A stretch of 64,000 nt of DNA from Cesiribacter sp964504565 (GCA_964504565.1 CAZDEY010000009.1:124001-188000); one strand, 5' to 3'. Shown: positions 27,801 to 36,478, counted from the first letter of the stretch. Made by a program: numbers and translations. The notes: generated by a model from the sequence alone, not told the origin.

Positions 27801-30563
27801 GCATTTGTTCGCGCCAACAACAGTAGCTCCAGCCAAACCTCAGCTACTTGCTACCAGCTTACTAACGGCAACAACCAACGGGCTGCCATGTGGCGCGCCG
27901 ACCGGGTAGATGTTAATAAACCATTCATATTAGAAGCAACCCTAAACTTCGGAAACAATAATGGCGGGGGAGCCGGCATAGCGTTAGTGTTCCATAAGGC
28001 CACTGCCGGCACTAATGCCTTAGGCCAAGCCGGGGGCCAATATATAGGCTACGGCGGTAGTTCGGCCATTACCCCTTCTCGAGTATTGGAGTTTGATACT
28101 GAAAAAAGCCATACAGGTAATGGCTACGATGGAAACCCAGATAATGACCACTTCCGCTATAATGTAAACGGCGGATATAATGGTACTGCTAATCCGCTAT
28201 CAACATTTACCGGCAACGCTAACCTGGAAGACGGAAGTGACTACTTATTAAAGCTTGTTCACTATCCGGTAGCTAACCGCACATACATAACATTAGTACA
28301 TGTAAATAGCGGAGCCACTTACCTTTCTACCAATGTTCAGGATATCCGCAGCTTTACCGGCGGCACGCAAGTGCTTTGGGGCTTTACCGCCGCTACCGGT
28401 GGCAATGGCAATACCCAAACTGTTTGTAATGTAAAGCTTACGATGCTTAACGATTCGGATGCTGACGGGAACCCGGATATTAGTGATACTGATGATGATA
28501 ATGACGGCATAACCGATGTAACCGAAGGTAGAGGTGTTGATCCTTCAGCCGATGGTGATAACGATGGTATTCCTAACTACCTAGACCCTACGTATGCCGG
28601 CTTTACGGATATGAACAACGACGGCGTTCACGATGGCTTTGATTCAGATATGGACGGCATACCTAACCATTTGGACTTGGATAGTGATAACGACGGTATA
28701 CTCGATGCTACCGAACTTGCTGCCGACCGAGATTCCGACGGCGTACCTAACTATCTGGATTTAGATAGCGACAACGATGGTATTACTGATGCCATTGAAG
28801 CCGGGGGCAAAGACTCAAATGGCGATGGTTACTACGATGGCTTCTACGATTATAATAATAATGGTTTAGCCGACGCACTGGAAACCTTGCTGGGCGGCAC
28901 CCCGGTAAGTATACGCAACTCCGACAATGATTCTATACCAGATTATCTGGACTTAGATAGCGATAACGACGGCATTGCCGATATAATTGAAGCCGGGGGA
29001 ACCGACTCTAACCAAGACGGACGGGTAGATAGTTTTACCGACAGTAATGCTAACGGCTTAGCCGACACCTTAGAAACTACTCCGCTTAGCGTGCCCGACC
29101 ACGACAGTGATGGTATAGCTAACTACCGAGATGTTGACAGCGACAATGACGGCATAACCGATATGGTTGAAAACGGCCTGACTGATACCAATAACGACGG
29201 GCGCATAGACGGGTTTGCCGATACCAACGCAAACGGATGGCACGATAGCTATCAGGGCAATAGCGTAAGAATTCGCTTTAGCGATGGGGACAGTGTACCG
29301 GATTATTTGGATTTGGACAGCGATAATGATGGTATACCTGACGTAATTGAAGCCGGTGCAACTACCGCCAGCGCGGGGCGCGTGAGTAACTTTGTGGATG
29401 CTAATAATGACGGCCGTAAAGATGGAGTAAACCCCAGTATGCCCGATACCGATGGTGATGGTATAATGGATTATCTGGATGTTGATAGTGATAACGATGG
29501 CATATCTGACACTATAGAAGCCGGCGGAGCCGATGCTGATGGTAACGGAAAAATTGATAGGTTTAATGATAATAATCCTGCCCTGAAAGATGGCTACAGT
29601 GATATACTGACCAGTACACCGTTAACCAACCCCGATACCGACGGCGACGGCATCTTTGACTTCCGCGACCGCGATAGCGACGGTGACGGCGCCCCGGACT
29701 GGATTGAGGCCTTTGATGCTGATAGCAACGGAGATGCAATGAGCGAGTATATGCAATATGCTAAAGATTATTTTGCCTACTCCGGCGATGATCAGTATAA
29801 TAATATTACTGATACCGACAGCGACGGTATACCGGATTGGTTAGAAGATGACGATAGCGACGGTTACCCTAACTTTCAAGATCCGGATAGCCCATACTAC
29901 CTGGACACCGACGATAATGGTATGGTTAATATATACGATGCCAGCTTTGGCGGTGTGGAAGCCAAACCTAATAACAAGGCTTTTACCCAACCAGGAAACG
30001 TTATAACGCTACCCGTAACCCTAACCTCATTCACTGCTTACCAAAAGGGGAACGTAGTAGAAATAGTGTGGGTAACTGCTCAGGAAACTAATAACAGCCA
30101 TTTTATAGTTCAGCGTAGTACTGACGGAAAAACTTACCAAGATGTGGCTACAATCACTGGCGGCGGTAACGTTAACGGCACCCAGCATTACCGGGCAGAA
30201 GACGAATCGCCCTTCGCCGGCATTAGCTACTACCGCCTAGTACAAGTTGATTATGATGGTAAGTCTGAAACATTCGATCCGGTGGCAGTTAATATTTTAA
30301 CTACCTGGCAGGTAAGCACTTACCCTAACCCTATCCAAGATGGTAAAGAGGTAACCATTATCATAAACTCCGAGGAAAGCCAGTACCTGGCACTGGAGCT
30401 GGTAGACATAAACGGTCAGGTTTACTGGAATTACAGCACAGAGGTTTCCAGCGGAACTAACCGATTAAAATTACCGAACCAGGCTATGCCTAAAGCAGGT
30501 ATGTATTTACTAAGAATAACTAACCGACTAAACTCCCAGGTAGTAAAACTTATCAAAAACTAA
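24804..30563 (+). CDS. Giant secreted adhesin-like protein: TSP3 repeats, L-type lectin-like domain, T9SS sorting tail
   Basis: A 1919-residue exported protein. A signal peptide covers residues 1-21. Residues 22-510 form an N-terminal part of unknown fold. Residues about 515-985 and 1217-1712 hold over thirty calcium-binding DxDxDG motifs of thrombospondin type 3 kind, with the recurring phrase DYLDLDSDNDGIPD. Between them, about 1000-1214, lies a domain with ILEATLNFGNNNGGGAGIAL and VLEFDTEKS, resembling L-type (legume-like) bacterial lectins. Residues 1736-1830 form a beta-rich domain, and 1838-1919 a type IX secretion sorting domain (TYPNPIQDGKEV, then GMYLLRITN and final KLIKN). It is probably attached to or released from the cell surface, binding glycans with calcium. 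It is a single-gene unit. Confidence 0.93.
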   Translation: MNKIIYLLIIVSILSGQKLAAEGSKNLAPNRKGGSASGTNDYVGYLLHDAGINSNGFLSPGAPANERLYVIVKPGETLYFGVQRAYALAAGAAGNEHRLRIRLKYDNAGTPVAAYSVILNNNTTNRNLLATGQNGVIATSAQALVGPNRAGVTTGYSPLSWTNTTGQTRHIWVEFTNPIGGALESDSDYTNNLSYYNLWDFTVVDGSNIERTGRLYSRQWAFTTSNFTNRLASTFSLFATMAADDGGFYVKKVNYFGAQPFEAIFVANSLGTNPAAHPAGSTYLDYRKSKARSSGYTSTDIYPEFPLFVNDPDTEFYATATTQAVSTVATNAFCDAGGNPRLSLNLFSSKAGIGTIFIDLDNDGKFDAEDRLLEKPIIAGNNYFYWDGLDGLGNQVASGTALTFNFRSNVTAVHFPIWDAENNSNGLTVQQVRPGVAGDFEYLYYDDSDLNQAEVNVNPLKQLEGNNSAAGAHIWTDRSGNNTGGGDNRILNTFTYGSIVNQTISTVFTYDCNPDFDGDGITNNLDADDDNDGLGDIDELNGLADPYSFSTLTTTGYPVYLDYSLAGFIDYDNNGIDDRYDVDGDGLLNIHDTDSDGDGLWDARDANNNSNPPHNGSYSNTTGTYSGTDTDNNGMVDAIEGTPGSGTTIITRRDSDGDGIPDFQDVDSDNDGVLDLYEGTANSDPGGGFDYRDIDSDGDGINDIIEAGGVDADNNGRVDSFRDLNRNGLHDGYESRMGGIDLADPDADGDGLPNRIDLDSDNDGIPDATEGRADFDGDSVPNFLDLDSDNDGIYDAVEAGFIAGSNARLATFADADNDGLHDSINPATLVLPNTDGTGNANYLDADSDGDGIADLVEAGGKDANGDGQIAGPYNSNGLAQSIDPTTGGKALPVPNTDGDSLPDYMDVDSDGDGFADSLEAFDDNFNNAADRAASGSDTDGDGLDNRFDTSNGGTASTLPDLDGDGIPNYLDTDDDGDGLASATEGSAGTVPAYLNNPATAFVRANNSSSSQTSATCYQLTNGNNQRAAMWRADRVDVNKPFILEATLNFGNNNGGGAGIALVFHKATAGTNALGQAGGQYIGYGGSSAITPSRVLEFDTEKSHTGNGYDGNPDNDHFRYNVNGGYNGTANPLSTFTGNANLEDGSDYLLKLVHYPVANRTYITLVHVNSGATYLSTNVQDIRSFTGGTQVLWGFTAATGGNGNTQTVCNVKLTMLNDSDADGNPDISDTDDDNDGITDVTEGRGVDPSADGDNDGIPNYLDPTYAGFTDMNNDGVHDGFDSDMDGIPNHLDLDSDNDGILDATELAADRDSDGVPNYLDLDSDNDGITDAIEAGGKDSNGDGYYDGFYDYNNNGLADALETLLGGTPVSIRNSDNDSIPDYLDLDSDNDGIADIIEAGGTDSNQDGRVDSFTDSNANGLADTLETTPLSVPDHDSDGIANYRDVDSDNDGITDMVENGLTDTNNDGRIDGFADTNANGWHDSYQGNSVRIRFSDGDSVPDYLDLDSDNDGIPDVIEAGATTASAGRVSNFVDANNDGRKDGVNPSMPDTDGDGIMDYLDVDSDNDGISDTIEAGGADADGNGKIDRFNDNNPALKDGYSDILTSTPLTNPDTDGDGIFDFRDRDSDGDGAPDWIEAFDADSNGDAMSEYMQYAKDYFAYSGDDQYNNITDTDSDGIPDWLEDDDSDGYPNFQDPDSPYYLDTDDNGMVNIYDASFGGVEAKPNNKAFTQPGNVITLPVTLTSFTAYQKGNVVEIVWVTAQETNNSHFIVQRSTDGKTYQDVATITGGGNVNGTQHYRAEDESPFAGISYYRLVQVDYDGKSETFDPVAVNILTTWQVSTYPNPIQDGKEVTIIINSEESQYLALELVDINGQVYWNYSTEVSSGTNRLKLPNQAMPKAGMYLLRITNRLNSQVVKLIKN

Positions 30564-30584
30564 GGCTAAACTACCTTTCTCCCG

Positions 30585-30617
30585 AGCCGGTCCTTTCTCC
30601 TAAGGATCGGCTTTTTT
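30585..30617 (+). terminator. Terminator of the giant adhesin gene
   Basis: An 11-pair stem with one wobble (AGCCGGTCCTT with AAGGATCGGCT) and a six-base loop, followed by TTTTTT. Confidence 0.85.
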
Positions 30618-30639
30618 ATGTCAAGGTATTGGTGTGGTG

Positions 30640-30895
30640 ATTTAGCAAATTAGTGAATTGGCGAATTACCGAATTGCTGAGATAGCGAATTTGTATAGTG
30701 CTTAGTCCGGCAGTCCTGTATTAATTTATAGTAAGTGAAACTTCAAAATGAGATATTTAGGATACAGTTTTAATTTATTCGTTTGTCCTAAGTCCTATAT
30801 CCTACGTCCTATATCTTGTTTCTTGGCTCCTGACTCCGCGCGGCAGCCGCTTGACTCTCAAATTCATAATCGATCGACTATCGTCCAGCTTCTAC
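30640..30895. repeat. Intergenic low-complexity word repeats
   Basis: No gene. The stretch is built from recurring short words: GAATTGGCGAATTACCGAATT near 30657, then CCTAAGTCCTATATCCTACG-type words near 30787, then TCTTGGCTCCTGACTCC near 30821. Related words occur at 33961-34165. The origin is unknown. Confidence 0.6.
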
Positions 30896-30900
30896 CCCAC

Positions 30901-31329
30901 CTAAAAGTGCAGGCCTATACCATATAGGGCACCGCAAACCACGAAACTCCAGAATACTGCGCTGTAAAACATATAGGTTATAATTTTAGCCTGTCGTTTT
31001 TCCAGCATATTAGCGAGCAGGGAACCTCCGATTGGGGTAAATAAAATTGGGGTCATAAAGCTTACGCCTATCAGGCCGAACCTTTGCCAGACTCTAACAA
31101 CCAGGCGATTCCGGCGGGTGAATTTGCGGCCTTCTTTTCCAATAAGCTTAACCCACAATCGCCGAATTTGGGGTCCTAATAAGGTAAGCAGCAAAACGGT
31201 AGTCATCATGCCGGCCACGGTCAGTATCAGGCTTTCCCAAAAACCCAAGCCTAATGCCAAGCCTGAAACCGGACCGGCAAAAAATTTAAGCATGCTACCT
31301 AAAAAAACAGTGAGGTATTTACCAAACAT
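30901..31329 (-). CDS. Small membrane protein, possibly of the small multidrug export type
   Basis: A 142-residue membrane protein with four hydrophobic segments (about 8-28, 32-50, 82-105 and 118-138). The stretch FGLIGVSFMTPILFTPIGGSL with paired prolines resembles the re-entrant loop region of small multidrug export or DedA-like proteins, but the match is partial. Its start overlaps the stop of the upstream calcium/sodium antiporter by one base, so they form an operon. The transported substrate is unknown. Confidence 0.7.
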   Translation of the reverse strand: MFGKYLTVFLGSMLKFFAGPVSGLALGLGFWESLILTVAGMMTTVLLLTLLGPQIRRLWVKLIGKEGRKFTRRNRLVVRVWQRFGLIGVSFMTPILFTPIGGSLLANMLEKRQAKIITYMFYSAVFWSFVVCGALYGIGLHF

Positions 31330-32279
31330 TAACTAATTACCAGATAGGTGTAAACGCAGTAACCAGTAAGCAACACTGCCCCTTCCAGCCGGGTTACTGT
31401 ACGCTTGGTTAGCATTATTGGTAATATACTAAACGTAATACCTAGCATCCACCACATATCTACCCGTAAAATAAGCTCGTTAACCTCAATTTCTTTTACC
31501 AGGCTGGTAAAGCCTAAGATTGAAAAGATGTTAAAAATGTTGGAACCTAGCAGGTTACCTACAGCCAAATCGCTTTCCTTTTTGTAAGATGCTATGGCTG
31601 AAGTAACCAGTTCCGGCAGGCTGGTACCTAAGGCAACTACTGTAATACTAATTACCCTATCGGTAACTCCTAAGAACTTAGCCAGTTCGCGGGCGCTATC
31701 TACAAACCACTGCGAACCATAATATAGGCCTATTATACCCAATAGTAAAAAAAGAATATCTTTCCACAGTTTGCCGCTGGGCTCCGGCACATCCAGCACT
31801 TCTTCTAACGCTTCATTACTAATCTTGGTAGCTCTTCGGCTTTTAAAAATTAAAAAGGTTATATATATGGCTAGAATACCTAGAAAAATAGCCCCTTCTA
31901 TCCAGGTAATGCTCCCGCTCATCACCACCAGATAAAGTAGCAAGGAGGCCCCCATAGTAACCGGCCAGTCAATCCTTAGGCTATCTTTATGAACCGGAAT
32001 TGGGGTTATAATAGCCGTAACCCCTAATACCAGAGCCAGGTTACAAATATTGGAACCTATAACGTTGCCCATAGTAATATCCGGCGTACCTTCCAGAGCG
32101 GCCTGAATGCTTACAAAAAGCTCCGGGGCCGAGGTGCCAAACGCCACCACCGTAAGCCCAACTACTAAAGTAGAAATATTAAACCGCAGTGCTAAACTAG
32201 CCGCGCCCCGCACCAAAAAATCGCCGCTTACTATTAGGAGCGTAAGCCCCACCAGCAGCATTACGGTAGTTAAAATCAT
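31329..32279 (-). CDS. Calcium/sodium antiporter (CaCA family, YrbG-like)
   Basis: A 316-residue membrane exchanger with about ten helices in two homologous halves. Each half carries the ion-binding alpha repeat: GTSAPELFVSI with MGNVIGSNICN, and GTSLPELVTSA with VGNLLGSNIFN. The acidic and polar residues that bind the cation are present in both. It is six bases downstream of upp and overlaps the next small membrane gene. Confidence 0.94.
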   Translation of the reverse strand: MILTTVMLLVGLTLLIVSGDFLVRGAASLALRFNISTLVVGLTVVAFGTSAPELFVSIQAALEGTPDITMGNVIGSNICNLALVLGVTAIITPIPVHKDSLRIDWPVTMGASLLLYLVVMSGSITWIEGAIFLGILAIYITFLIFKSRRATKISNEALEEVLDVPEPSGKLWKDILFLLLGIIGLYYGSQWFVDSARELAKFLGVTDRVISITVVALGTSLPELVTSAIASYKKESDLAVGNLLGSNIFNIFSILGFTSLVKEIEVNELILRVDMWWMLGITFSILPIMLTKRTVTRLEGAVLLTGYCVYTYLVIS

Positions 32280-32285
32280 GTACGC

Positions 32286-32933
32286 TTATAATTTTTGCCC
32301 AAATGAAAGATCGCCGGCATCGCCTAAACCCGGCACAATATAAGCTTTGTCGTTCAAACAATCGTCAATGGCTACAGTCCAGAGTGTATACGGTACTTTC
32401 AGGTTTTCTTCCAGAAACTTTACGCCTTCCGGGGCCGCAATTACTACCGCAATATGAATATGCTGGGGTTCGTTTCCCTGGGCAATTAAGCCTTCAATAC
32501 TTTGTACCATTGATTTGCCGGTGGCCAGCATAGGATCTAAAAGTATAAGGGTACGACCGGCGAGGGGCGGCAGGGTTCGGTAGGTCAGTTCTATTTCTAT
32601 ATCCTCGGCGGTTTGGTGCGGTGCCCTAAAAGCTCCAATAAACCCACTATCGGCTTCATCAAACATTTGAAGAAAACCCTGGTAAAACGGCAGGCCGGCC
32701 CGTAAAATTGGAATAAGTACCGGAGAATCGCAGCTCCATTCTTTGGCTAAACCCAGCGGGGTTTCTACCTCTCGCTCCTTGGCCGGCAGCTTTTTAGAAA
32801 TTTCGTAAGCCAGTAACATACCCAAACGTTCCAGGTTGGCCCGGAACCGAAATCGGTCGTTCTGGTGATCTACCGAACGTAAATTAGCCAGGTACTCACC
32901 GGCTATTGAGGCTTGTTGATTTAGAATAAACAT
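32286..32933 (-). CDS. upp: Uracil phosphoribosyltransferase
   Basis: A 215-residue pyrimidine salvage enzyme that makes UMP from uracil and PRPP. LIPILRAGLPFYQGFLQMF and the PRPP-binding loop LILLDPMLATGKSM are visible, and the C-terminal YIVPGLGDAGDLSFGQ is the uracil-binding motif. The frame extends upstream to 32945; I prefer the ATG at 32933 because conserved sequence begins there, but the longer start remains possible. The calcium/sodium antiporter follows closely. Confidence 0.94.
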   Translation of the reverse strand: MFILNQQASIAGEYLANLRSVDHQNDRFRFRANLERLGMLLAYEISKKLPAKEREVETPLGLAKEWSCDSPVLIPILRAGLPFYQGFLQMFDEADSGFIGAFRAPHQTAEDIEIELTYRTLPPLAGRTLILLDPMLATGKSMVQSIEGLIAQGNEPQHIHIAVVIAAPEGVKFLEENLKVPYTLWTVAIDDCLNDKAYIVPGLGDAGDLSFGQKL

Positions 32934-33038
32934 GCGAACACACAAAGAACGCTAAACTACATAAACCCTAAGCCCTCTGCAACTGCCCCCATTTCTATTA
33001 TTTAATTAGTAGTTAATTTTTTATTCAGGCATCAGCCA

Positions 33039-33046
33039 TATCTTTG
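33039..33046 (+). promoter_or_regulatory. -7 promoter element very close to the start of the peptidase gene
   Basis: TATCTTTG fits TAnnTTTG and ends seven bases before the ATG at 33054. If used, the mRNA would be leaderless or nearly so. No clear -33 element is present. Confidence 0.45.
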
Positions 33047-33053
33047 CCGTTCT

Positions 33054-33962
33054 ATGGAATTGCTTAACCAACTCTGCCAGGTACACGCCCCAGCCGGCGA
33101 AGAGGCCGCCCTGGCAGATTTTATTTTGAATTATATTAAGAAAAACCAGGCTAACTGGAAGGTAAAACCCCAAATTATACAGGGTGACCAACTTCAGGAT
33201 TCCCTCTTGCTAATTTTTGGCAAACCCCGTACCGCCGTTTTTGCCCATATGGATAGCATTGGGTTTACCGTTCGCTACCACGATCAGTTAGTAGCCATTG
33301 GCGGGCCCAAGGCCGAAACCGGCTACCAACTAGTAGGCCAAGACAGCCTGGGGCCTATTGCCTGTAAACTTATAGCTAACGACGGCGATCTACACTATAA
33401 ATTTGGCAGAGGCATAGAACGAGGCACCAGCCTTACGTTTAAACCCAACTGGCGCGAAACCAACGAGTATGTACAATGCTGTTATATGGATAACCGCCTG
33501 GGCATTTACAACGCCCTGAAACTATGCGAAACCCTGGAAAACGGAGCCATAGCTTTTAGCTGTTGGGAAGAGCACGGCGGCGGTTCAGTACCAATTTTAG
33601 CTAAAATTTTGTACGAAGAGTACGGCGTGCAACAAGCTCTTATTTCCGATATTACCTGGGTAACCGAGGGGGTTGAGGCCGGCGGCGGCGTAGCCATTAG
33701 CCTGCGCGACAGAAACCTGCCCCGAAAAAGCTACATCGATAGAATTAGGAAATTAGCATTGGAAAGCGGCATAGATCATCAACTGGAAGTTGAGGGTGCC
33801 GGCAGTAGCGATGGTCGCGAATTACAAATAAGCCCCTACCCCTTCGACTGGTGCTTTATTGGTGCCCCGGAACAGCATGTACACAGCCCCAACGAAAAAG
33901 TTCATAAGCACGATATTGACTGTATGCTGGAATTATACCGCTATTTAATGGATAGATTGTAG
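33054..33962 (+). CDS. M42-family-like aminopeptidase
   Basis: A 302-residue metallopeptidase with the zinc-site elements of clan MH: AHMDSIGF, MDNRLG, CWEEHGGGS (the general base and metal-binding glutamates), and HVHSPNEKVHKHD. It is shorter than typical M42 enzymes of about 350 residues, mainly in the middle dodecamer-forming domain. No signal peptide, so it is cytoplasmic and probably trims peptides. It stands alone on the plus strand. Confidence 0.85.
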   Translation: MELLNQLCQVHAPAGEEAALADFILNYIKKNQANWKVKPQIIQGDQLQDSLLLIFGKPRTAVFAHMDSIGFTVRYHDQLVAIGGPKAETGYQLVGQDSLGPIACKLIANDGDLHYKFGRGIERGTSLTFKPNWRETNEYVQCCYMDNRLGIYNALKLCETLENGAIAFSCWEEHGGGSVPILAKILYEEYGVQQALISDITWVTEGVEAGGGVAISLRDRNLPRKSYIDRIRKLALESGIDHQLEVEGAGSSDGRELQISPYPFDWCFIGAPEQHVHSPNEKVHKHDIDCMLELYRYLMDRL

Positions 33963-34165
33963 AAGCTAGCGGCCGCCACTCGGAGGCTAGAAGTTAGAGG
34001 ATTGAGCCAAGAGTCAGGAATCAAGATATAAAGTATATATTGTATGTGTATTTCTGTTTTTAGTATAATTCCCTAATTCAGTAAATCACCAATTCGCTAA
34101 TTTGTAGCAAGGCACCAGGCACCAAAATTAACATCACCAATTCAGTAATTCACAAACTCGCTAAC
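33963..34165. repeat. Intergenic word-repeat region
   Basis: A 200-base stretch without a gene. It contains AGGCTAGAAGTTAGAGG, GAGCCAAGAGTCAGGAATC, and several CACCAATTCGCTAATTTG / CACCAATTCAGTAATTCAC variants. The words are related, partly in reverse complement, to those at 30640-30895. Confidence 0.6.
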
Positions 34166-34174
34166 TAAATATCA

Positions 34175-34723
34175 GTGTCAGATAAAACTGTAACCCTTCA
34201 TAATAAAACTTTTTTGCCGTATATGGAACGGGCTAAAATCAATGCCCGGCTTCAGGAAATAGGCCGATTGATTAGCAAAGAATATGAAGGAAAGAAACCC
34301 TTGCTGTTAGCCGTACTTAATGGTTCATTTGTATTTGCGGCTGACCTAATGCGGGAAATAACCATTCCGGCCGAAATTTCTTTTATACGCCTAGCTTCTT
34401 ACCACGGAACTCAAAGCAGTGGCCGCATACAAGAGGTGGTTGGTTTGTACGAAGATATAACCAATCGCCACGTAATTATTGTAGAAGATATTGTGGATAC
34501 CGGCCGTACAATGGAACACCTGCTAAATACCCTGGCCGGTCAGGGCGCCAGCAGCGTAGAAGTTGCAACCCTACTGCACAAGCCCGAGGCTACCGAAACA
34601 CCAATCAGTCTAAAGTACGTGGGTTTTAGCATTCCTCAGAAATTTGTGGTGGGCTACGGACTAGATTATGATGGATTAGGAAGAAACTTACCAGAATTAT
34701 ATTGTTTACAAGCGGAAGGCTAA
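34175..34723 (+). CDS. hpt: Hypoxanthine phosphoribosyltransferase
   Basis: A 182-residue purine salvage enzyme. The PRPP-binding motif VIIVEDIVDTGRTM is intact, as are LLAVLNGSFVFAADLMREI and the C-terminal VVGYGLDYDGLGRNLP that closes over the base. It starts at GTG at 34175, just after an intergenic word repeat. It is followed by adk and obgE, a conserved order in Bacteroidota. Confidence 0.95.
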   Translation: MSDKTVTLHNKTFLPYMERAKINARLQEIGRLISKEYEGKKPLLLAVLNGSFVFAADLMREITIPAEISFIRLASYHGTQSSGRIQEVVGLYEDITNRHVIIVEDIVDTGRTMEHLLNTLAGQGASSVEVATLLHKPEATETPISLKYVGFSIPQKFVVGYGLDYDGLGRNLPELYCLQAEG

Positions 34724-34734
34724 ACCTTATTTCT

Positions 34735-34766
34735 TTTGCCCGGTTATGTATTTCCTTCTATCTTTG
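34735..34766 (+). promoter_or_regulatory. Promoter of adk
   Basis: TTTG (34735-34738), 20 bases, then TATCTTTG (34759-34766), a full consensus match, about 41 bases before the adk ATG. So adk can be transcribed separately from hpt. Confidence 0.7.
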
Positions 34767-34807
34767 GCTTTTTATAGCAGGCCGCATTGGGCCTAAACCA
34801 TAGTTTT

Positions 34808-35383
34808 ATGCTAAATATTGTACTGTTTGGCCCTCCGGGCGCCGGTAAGGGCACCCAGAGTCAAAACCTGATTAACAAATACGGACTACTGCATATTTCA
34901 ACCGGTGACTTGTTTCGCCTGCACCTAAATCATGGTACCGAATTGGGTAAACTTGCCCGCTCTTATATGGATAAAGGACATTTGGTGCCCGATCAGGTGG
35001 TTATAGACATGGTTCGTGATAAAATCGAGGCTCAGCAAGATAGCAAAGGAATTATATTCGATGGCTTTCCGCGCACAGTTAAGCAAGCCGAAGAGCTGGA
35101 CGAAATGCTGGAAGAACTAGACATGAGCATTAGTTGTATGGTTGCGCTAGAGGTTCCGGAAGAAGAGTTGAAAACCAGAATTCGGGAGCGGGGCAAAATC
35201 AGCGGCCGGGTAGACGACCAGGATGAAGAAAAAATTAATACCCGCCTGCAGGTTTATAAGAAAGAAACCCTTCCGGTTGCTGATTACTACCGTGGCCAAG
35301 GCAAATTCTGTAAAATAAACGGCGTAGGCACTATAGACCAGATTTTCGAGAAGATTACTAAAGAAGTAGAGGCCCACCGCTAA
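34808..35383 (+). CDS. adk: Adenylate kinase
   Basis: A 191-residue enzyme that balances ATP, ADP and AMP. The P-loop GPPGAGKGTQ, the AMP-binding STGDLFR, GFPRTVKQAEEL and the lid region RGKISGRVDDQDEEKI are visible. The lid is the short form without zinc cysteines. The frame opens at a TTG at 34787, but ATG at 34808 places MLNIVLFGPPGAGKG at the usual N-terminus. Confidence 0.97.
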   Translation: MLNIVLFGPPGAGKGTQSQNLINKYGLLHISTGDLFRLHLNHGTELGKLARSYMDKGHLVPDQVVIDMVRDKIEAQQDSKGIIFDGFPRTVKQAEELDEMLEELDMSISCMVALEVPEEELKTRIRERGKISGRVDDQDEEKINTRLQVYKKETLPVADYYRGQGKFCKINGVGTIDQIFEKITKEVEAHR

Positions 35384-35414
35384 GCACCGGCTGATACTTG
35401 CAAAACTTGGCAAG

Positions 35415-35444
35415 AGCTGTCTCCGGCAAAGAGGCAGCTTTTTT
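35415..35444 (+). terminator. Terminator between adk and obgE
   Basis: AGCTGTCTC pairs with GAGGCAGCT (one wobble), with an eight-base loop and six T. It lies 14 bases before the obgE start, so read-through may set the obgE level. Confidence 0.8.
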
Positions 35445-35457
35445 ATTAAGATATTAT

Positions 35458-36462
35458 ATGGCTCAGGATAATTTTATTGACCACGTACGCATGAATATGC
35501 GTTCCGGTGCCGGCGGTGCCGGTTCAGTACATTTTCGGCGCGAAAAATACGTACCCAAGGGCGGCCCCGACGGCGGCGATGGCGGGCGCGGCGGCCATAT
35601 AATCCTACGGGGAAACGCCCAACTCTGGACACTGCTTCACCTAAAGTACCGCAAGCACGTAATTGCCGATAACGGCAAGCCCGGTGAAGGTGGCAACCGT
35701 AGCGGTGCCGAGGGTGCCGACGTAATTCTGGAAGTACCGCTAGGTACCGTAGCCAAAGATGCCGAAACCGGCGAAGTACGCTTTGAAATTACCCAAGACG
35801 GTGAAGAACAAATAATTACTCCGGGCGGCCGGGGTGGCCAGGGCAACAGCCATTATACCACCCCTACCAACCAGGCCCCAAGGTATGCTCAACCCGGCGA
35901 AGAAGGTATAGATGAGTGGGTAATTTTAGAATTAAAAATCCTGGCCGATGTAGGCTTAGTTGGTTTCCCCAATGCCGGAAAAAGCACTTTGCTTTCCGTA
36001 ATTTCGGCCGCCAAGCCGGAAATAGCTGATTACCCCTTTACTACCATTCGGCCTAATTTAGGAGTGGTTGAGTACCGCGACTACAAAAGCTTTGTAGTAG
36101 CCGATATTCCCGGCATAATTGAAGGCGCCGCCGAAGGCAAGGGACTGGGCTTAAGGTTTCTGCGTCATATAGAACGCAATTCTATACTTCTATTTTTGGT
36201 ACCGGCCGATGCTGAAAGTATTAAGGGCGAATACAATATCTTATTAGATGAGTTGCGCCGCTACAACCCGGAACTGCTAGATAAAAACCGCTTGTTGGCC
36301 ATTAGCAAATCTGACATGCTGGACGAAGAAATGATGGAGCAAATGAAGGCCGATATTCCGGGAGATATACCCTATCTGTTTATTTCCAGCATAACCCAGT
36401 TCAATATTCAGCAACTAAAAGATATGCTCTGGCAGACTCTTCATAAAGAAGAAGATCAATAA
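35458..36462 (+). CDS. obgE: GTPase Obg / CgtA
   Basis: A 334-residue essential GTPase for large ribosomal subunit assembly. The glycine-rich Obg fold covers residues 1-160 (RSGAGGAGSVHFRREKYVPK and GGRGGQGNSHY). The G domain follows with G1 GFPNAGKST, G3 DIPGIIEGAAEGKGLG and a G4-like SKSD. The C-terminal OCT domain is absent, as usual in this phylum. I chose ATG at 35458 over an upstream TTG in the terminator region. Confidence 0.97.
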   Translation: MAQDNFIDHVRMNMRSGAGGAGSVHFRREKYVPKGGPDGGDGGRGGHIILRGNAQLWTLLHLKYRKHVIADNGKPGEGGNRSGAEGADVILEVPLGTVAKDAETGEVRFEITQDGEEQIITPGGRGGQGNSHYTTPTNQAPRYAQPGEEGIDEWVILELKILADVGLVGFPNAGKSTLLSVISAAKPEIADYPFTTIRPNLGVVEYRDYKSFVVADIPGIIEGAAEGKGLGLRFLRHIERNSILLFLVPADAESIKGEYNILLDELRRYNPELLDKNRLLAISKSDMLDEEMMEQMKADIPGDIPYLFISSITQFNIQQLKDMLWQTLHKEEDQ

Positions 36463-36478
36463 GCTACTCATTTCTGCC

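Noticed and set aside
26340..29940. Regularly spaced DNA repeats that could suggest a repeat array
   Set aside because: They are codons of DxDxDG calcium-binding repeats in one open frame, with variable spacing and no identical direct repeats, so not CRISPR.
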